A stretch of 64,000 bases of DNA, taken from the NCBI RefSeq assembly GCF_027571385.1, contig NZ_CP085636.1, positions 5,194,501 to 5,258,500 of the forward strand. The letters are read 5' to 3'. The translations under genes were made by a program, and so were the position numbers. The stretch's first letter is position 1, and the number at the start of each line of letters is the position of its first letter. The DNA is from Shewanella sp. MTB7 (lineage in GTDB: Bacteria; Pseudomonadota; Gammaproteobacteria; Enterobacterales; Shewanellaceae). Shown piece after piece: positions 62,407 through 64,000 of the stretch. The notes under the pieces are model-generated. The model had not been told where the DNA came from. It was given only the letters and a program-made list of their open reading frames with translations, and made no database searches.

Positions 62407-62860
62407 GTAAATAGCTGATGCATTTCCCTTTTATGACAATGCTATTAACGTCAGGGGTTAGCTCATACTACCTCAGATGTAAGCCTCTGGAAAACAAGTA
62501 AATCAAAAAACGTCATGAATATAAGCGTTACAGGTAGAAGCTGTAGTGAAAAATAGAAAGAAGTTGACTTAATGTTAAATATAGTATTAATATGATAATA
62601 GGGCAAGGAGATGATAATACAGACACTGTTAAAATAATTATATTAAATAATTTTAAACTTAGTGATTAATAGTATTTACCTACTGATCATCATCAAAAAC
62701 TCACTAACAAGCAATGAGTTAAAGGTATTTCAATTGATTTATTGTCAGTGTGGTGGACGAAAGATGGCCTTTTTAAACCGAGTTTAATTGGTTGAAAAAG
62801 TTGCAAAAATGAACAAGCTGATACAGCTTTTCATTAGGGCCATTGATTAGGAGAAGAACT
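62407..62860. other. 454-bp regulatory region between divergent genes
   Basis: Very AT-rich, between the FadR-type gene and the SDR gene. AGTATTAATATGATAATAGGG (62583-62603) is a possible -10/operator zone, but I see no clear palindrome. The ribosome site of the SDR gene is AGGAG (62849-62853). Confidence 0.45.
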
Positions 62861-63628
62861 ATGACCATCTCACAGCTTGATTACCGGCTTGGCGGACGCG
62901 GTGTATTTGTAACCGGAGGCGCTACCGGGATCGGGGCTGCACTTGTAAAAGCATTTATTGAGCAGGGAGCCAATGTTGTTTTTGTGGATATTAACAACGG
63001 AGCTGGTGAGGCTCTGTTACATGAACTGATGCCTAAAGCTGATCAGCAATTGCGTTTTTTACCACTGGATGTAACCGACACACAGCTACTGCAGCAAACC
63101 ATCGCAGAACAAGCCGCGTTATTAGGACGCTTGGATGTCATGATTAATAACGTTGGCAACGATAATCGACATGATGCAGCAGAATTGGATGAACAGGACT
63201 GGATGCAGTGTATGGCAATTAATCTGCATCCTGCATTTTTTTCATCCCAAGCAGCCTTTAAGGCGATGAAAGAAGCCCAGTCAGGAGTAATACTCAATTT
63301 CAGTTCCAACATGGCCTATATCGGCGAACGTAATATGGCGGGTTACATCACAGCTAAAGCTGGGCTTGCTGGGATGACTAAAGCCTTGGCAAAGGATTAT
63401 GGTGGTGACCACGTCAGAGTTAATGCCATTGTGCCTGGCTGGGTAGCCACAGAGCGTCAACTAGAGCAATGGCTGTCACCTGAACAAGAGCAACAACTAA
63501 TGGAAATGGTTGCCATACAGAAACGTATTACACCAGAGGAGATTGCCCGTTTGGCACTGTTTTTAGCCTCTGATGACAGCACATTTATCACTGGTCAGTG
63601 CATGGTGATTGACGGAGGCAGAATATAA
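62861..63628 (+). CDS. SDR-family sugar dehydrogenase
   Basis: A 255-residue short-chain dehydrogenase. ATG 62861 follows AGGAG by 7 bases; a frame extension to 62843 (TTG) is not needed. The NAD(P) motif is GGATGIG (VFVTGGATGIGAALVKAF), then MINNVGNDN, catalytic Ser (ILNFSSNMAY) and Y-x3-K (AGYITAKAGLAGMTKAL). Position next to a 2-keto-3-deoxygalactonate kinase suggests oxidation of D-galactose or a related sugar in the De Ley-Doudoroff pathway. The exact substrate cannot be read from sequence. Confidence 0.85.
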   Translation: MTISQLDYRLGGRGVFVTGGATGIGAALVKAFIEQGANVVFVDINNGAGEALLHELMPKADQQLRFLPLDVTDTQLLQQTIAEQAALLGRLDVMINNVGNDNRHDAAELDEQDWMQCMAINLHPAFFSSQAAFKAMKEAQSGVILNFSSNMAYIGERNMAGYITAKAGLAGMTKALAKDYGGDHVRVNAIVPGWVATERQLEQWLSPEQEQQLMEMVAIQKRITPEEIARLALFLASDDSTFITGQCMVIDGGRI

Positions 63629-63631
63629 GTG

Positions 63632-64000
63632 ATGGGGCAAGCTGATGTAATCGTGATTGACTGGGGGGCCAGTTGCTTAAGAGCCTATTTGTGTGCTGAA
63701 AGTAACGATGGCCTCAGAGTATTAGAACAGATCACAGGACCTGGTGTGACTAAGATTGGCCGCGAGTTCGAGGCTGAACTCACTAACGCGATAGCGCCTT
63801 GGAGCAAACAACATGGCCTGTTGCCCATTTTCATGTCGGGCCATATAGGTTCTAGTTTGGGCTGGCACGAAGCGCCTTATCTTTTTTGTCCAGTATCACC
63901 AGAAGATGTGGCTAAACACCTTGTACGGTTCAAATCTGCAGGTCACAAAGTCTATCTGGTTCCTGGGGTTAGCTGTATTGAACCTGGAGTTCATCGGGAT
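63632..64000 (+). CDS. dgoK: 2-dehydro-3-deoxygalactonokinase, N-terminal part (runs off window)
   Basis: It opens at ATG 63632, 3 bp after the SDR stop, with GGAGG about 13 bases upstream, and is still open at the window edge. The 123 visible residues show the DgoK signature: VIDWGASCLRAYLC at the N-terminus (DWG-x-S-x-x-R), then MSGHIGSSLGWHEAPYLFCP. The enzyme phosphorylates 2-keto-3-deoxygalactonate. The usual DgoK has Met-Ile at the MSGMIGSR position, here His-Ile, a small variation. The start and the operon context are clear. Confidence 0.88.
   Translation, partial: MGQADVIVIDWGASCLRAYLCAESNDGLRVLEQITGPGVTKIGREFEAELTNAIAPWSKQHGLLPIFMSGHIGSSLGWHEAPYLFCPVSPEDVAKHLVRFKSAGHKVYLVPGVSCIEPGVHRD

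Noticed and set aside
1..64000. CRISPR arrays, tRNA and rRNA genes
   Set aside because: No regularly spaced repeats and no tRNA-like cloverleaf or rRNA core sequences were seen on either strand.

Overview
The window is a gammaproteobacterial chromosome segment, most like Shewanella. This rests on the ExeM-type secreted nuclease beside a porin, the serA/ygfZ housekeeping genes and many marine-type accessory genes; no rRNA or other phylogenetic marker is present, so the genus is an inference. A complete-looking Mu-type transposable prophage of 40,114 bp (9220-49333) sits in the middle. I find no tRNA, rRNA or CRISPR array.

Left flank (1-9219): a secreted nuclease (cut by the window edge) and an outer-membrane porin on the minus strand, a CsgD-like LuxR regulator, a YjdF/DUF2238 membrane protein, then serA and ygfZ (plus), phnN (minus) and a DksA/TraR-type zinc-finger protein. 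At 8742-9219 lies the C-terminal half of a HUH (REP-associated, IS200-like) transposase gene. Its N-terminal half lies 40 kb away at 49334-49856, so the prophage split it. The prophage has 42-bp imperfect terminal inverted repeats (TGAT...ATCA) and a 6-bp target duplication, GCTTGA.

Prophage layout: a central control region (CI-like repressor at 37839-38237, a 24-bp palindromic operator, Ner at 38355) separates a rightward early operon from leftward late genes. The early operon holds HTH proteins, a DDE transposase A, an AAA ATPase B, DUF3164, GemA and Mor. The late genes are lysis, Mu gp25-gp32-type packaging and head genes, major head protein T, a siphovirus-like tail with a programmed -1 frameshift, tape measure, and a J-type tip protein. 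A 25-bp identical element lies about 28 bp upstream of both the lysozyme gene and the protease gene, where Mu has its late promoters Plys and PI. The phage therefore looks like a siphoviral B3/D3112-type relative of Mu.

Two cargo regions interrupt the phage plan. Between the repressor and lysis genes is a two-gene operon (NA37/NdpA-like nucleoid-associated protein plus a large protein with a C-terminal membrane region). Between mor and the right end are what look like two integron gene cassettes, bounded by matching GTTAGGC/GCCTAAC and GTTATGC/GCATAAC core sites and a 123-bp attC. They encode a membrane-anchored beta-rich protein, a PF10137-type TIR-like nucleotide-binding protein and a small helical protein. 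This looks like phage-borne defence cargo acquired as integron cassettes, and is the most unusual thing in the window.

Right flank (49334-64000): the split transposase, a truncated IS50/Tn5-like element with a recognisable 19-bp end, an exported glycosidase-like protein, a periplasmic peroxide pair (di-haem cytochrome c peroxidase and secreted KatG), a DUF465 protein, an unknown two-gene operon with an outer-membrane barrel protein, a MITE-like repeat, two formylglycine sulfatases, a FadR-type regulator, an SDR dehydrogenase and the start of a 2-keto-3-deoxygalactonate kinase. The last five suggest catabolism of sulfated galactans through the De Ley-Doudoroff pathway.
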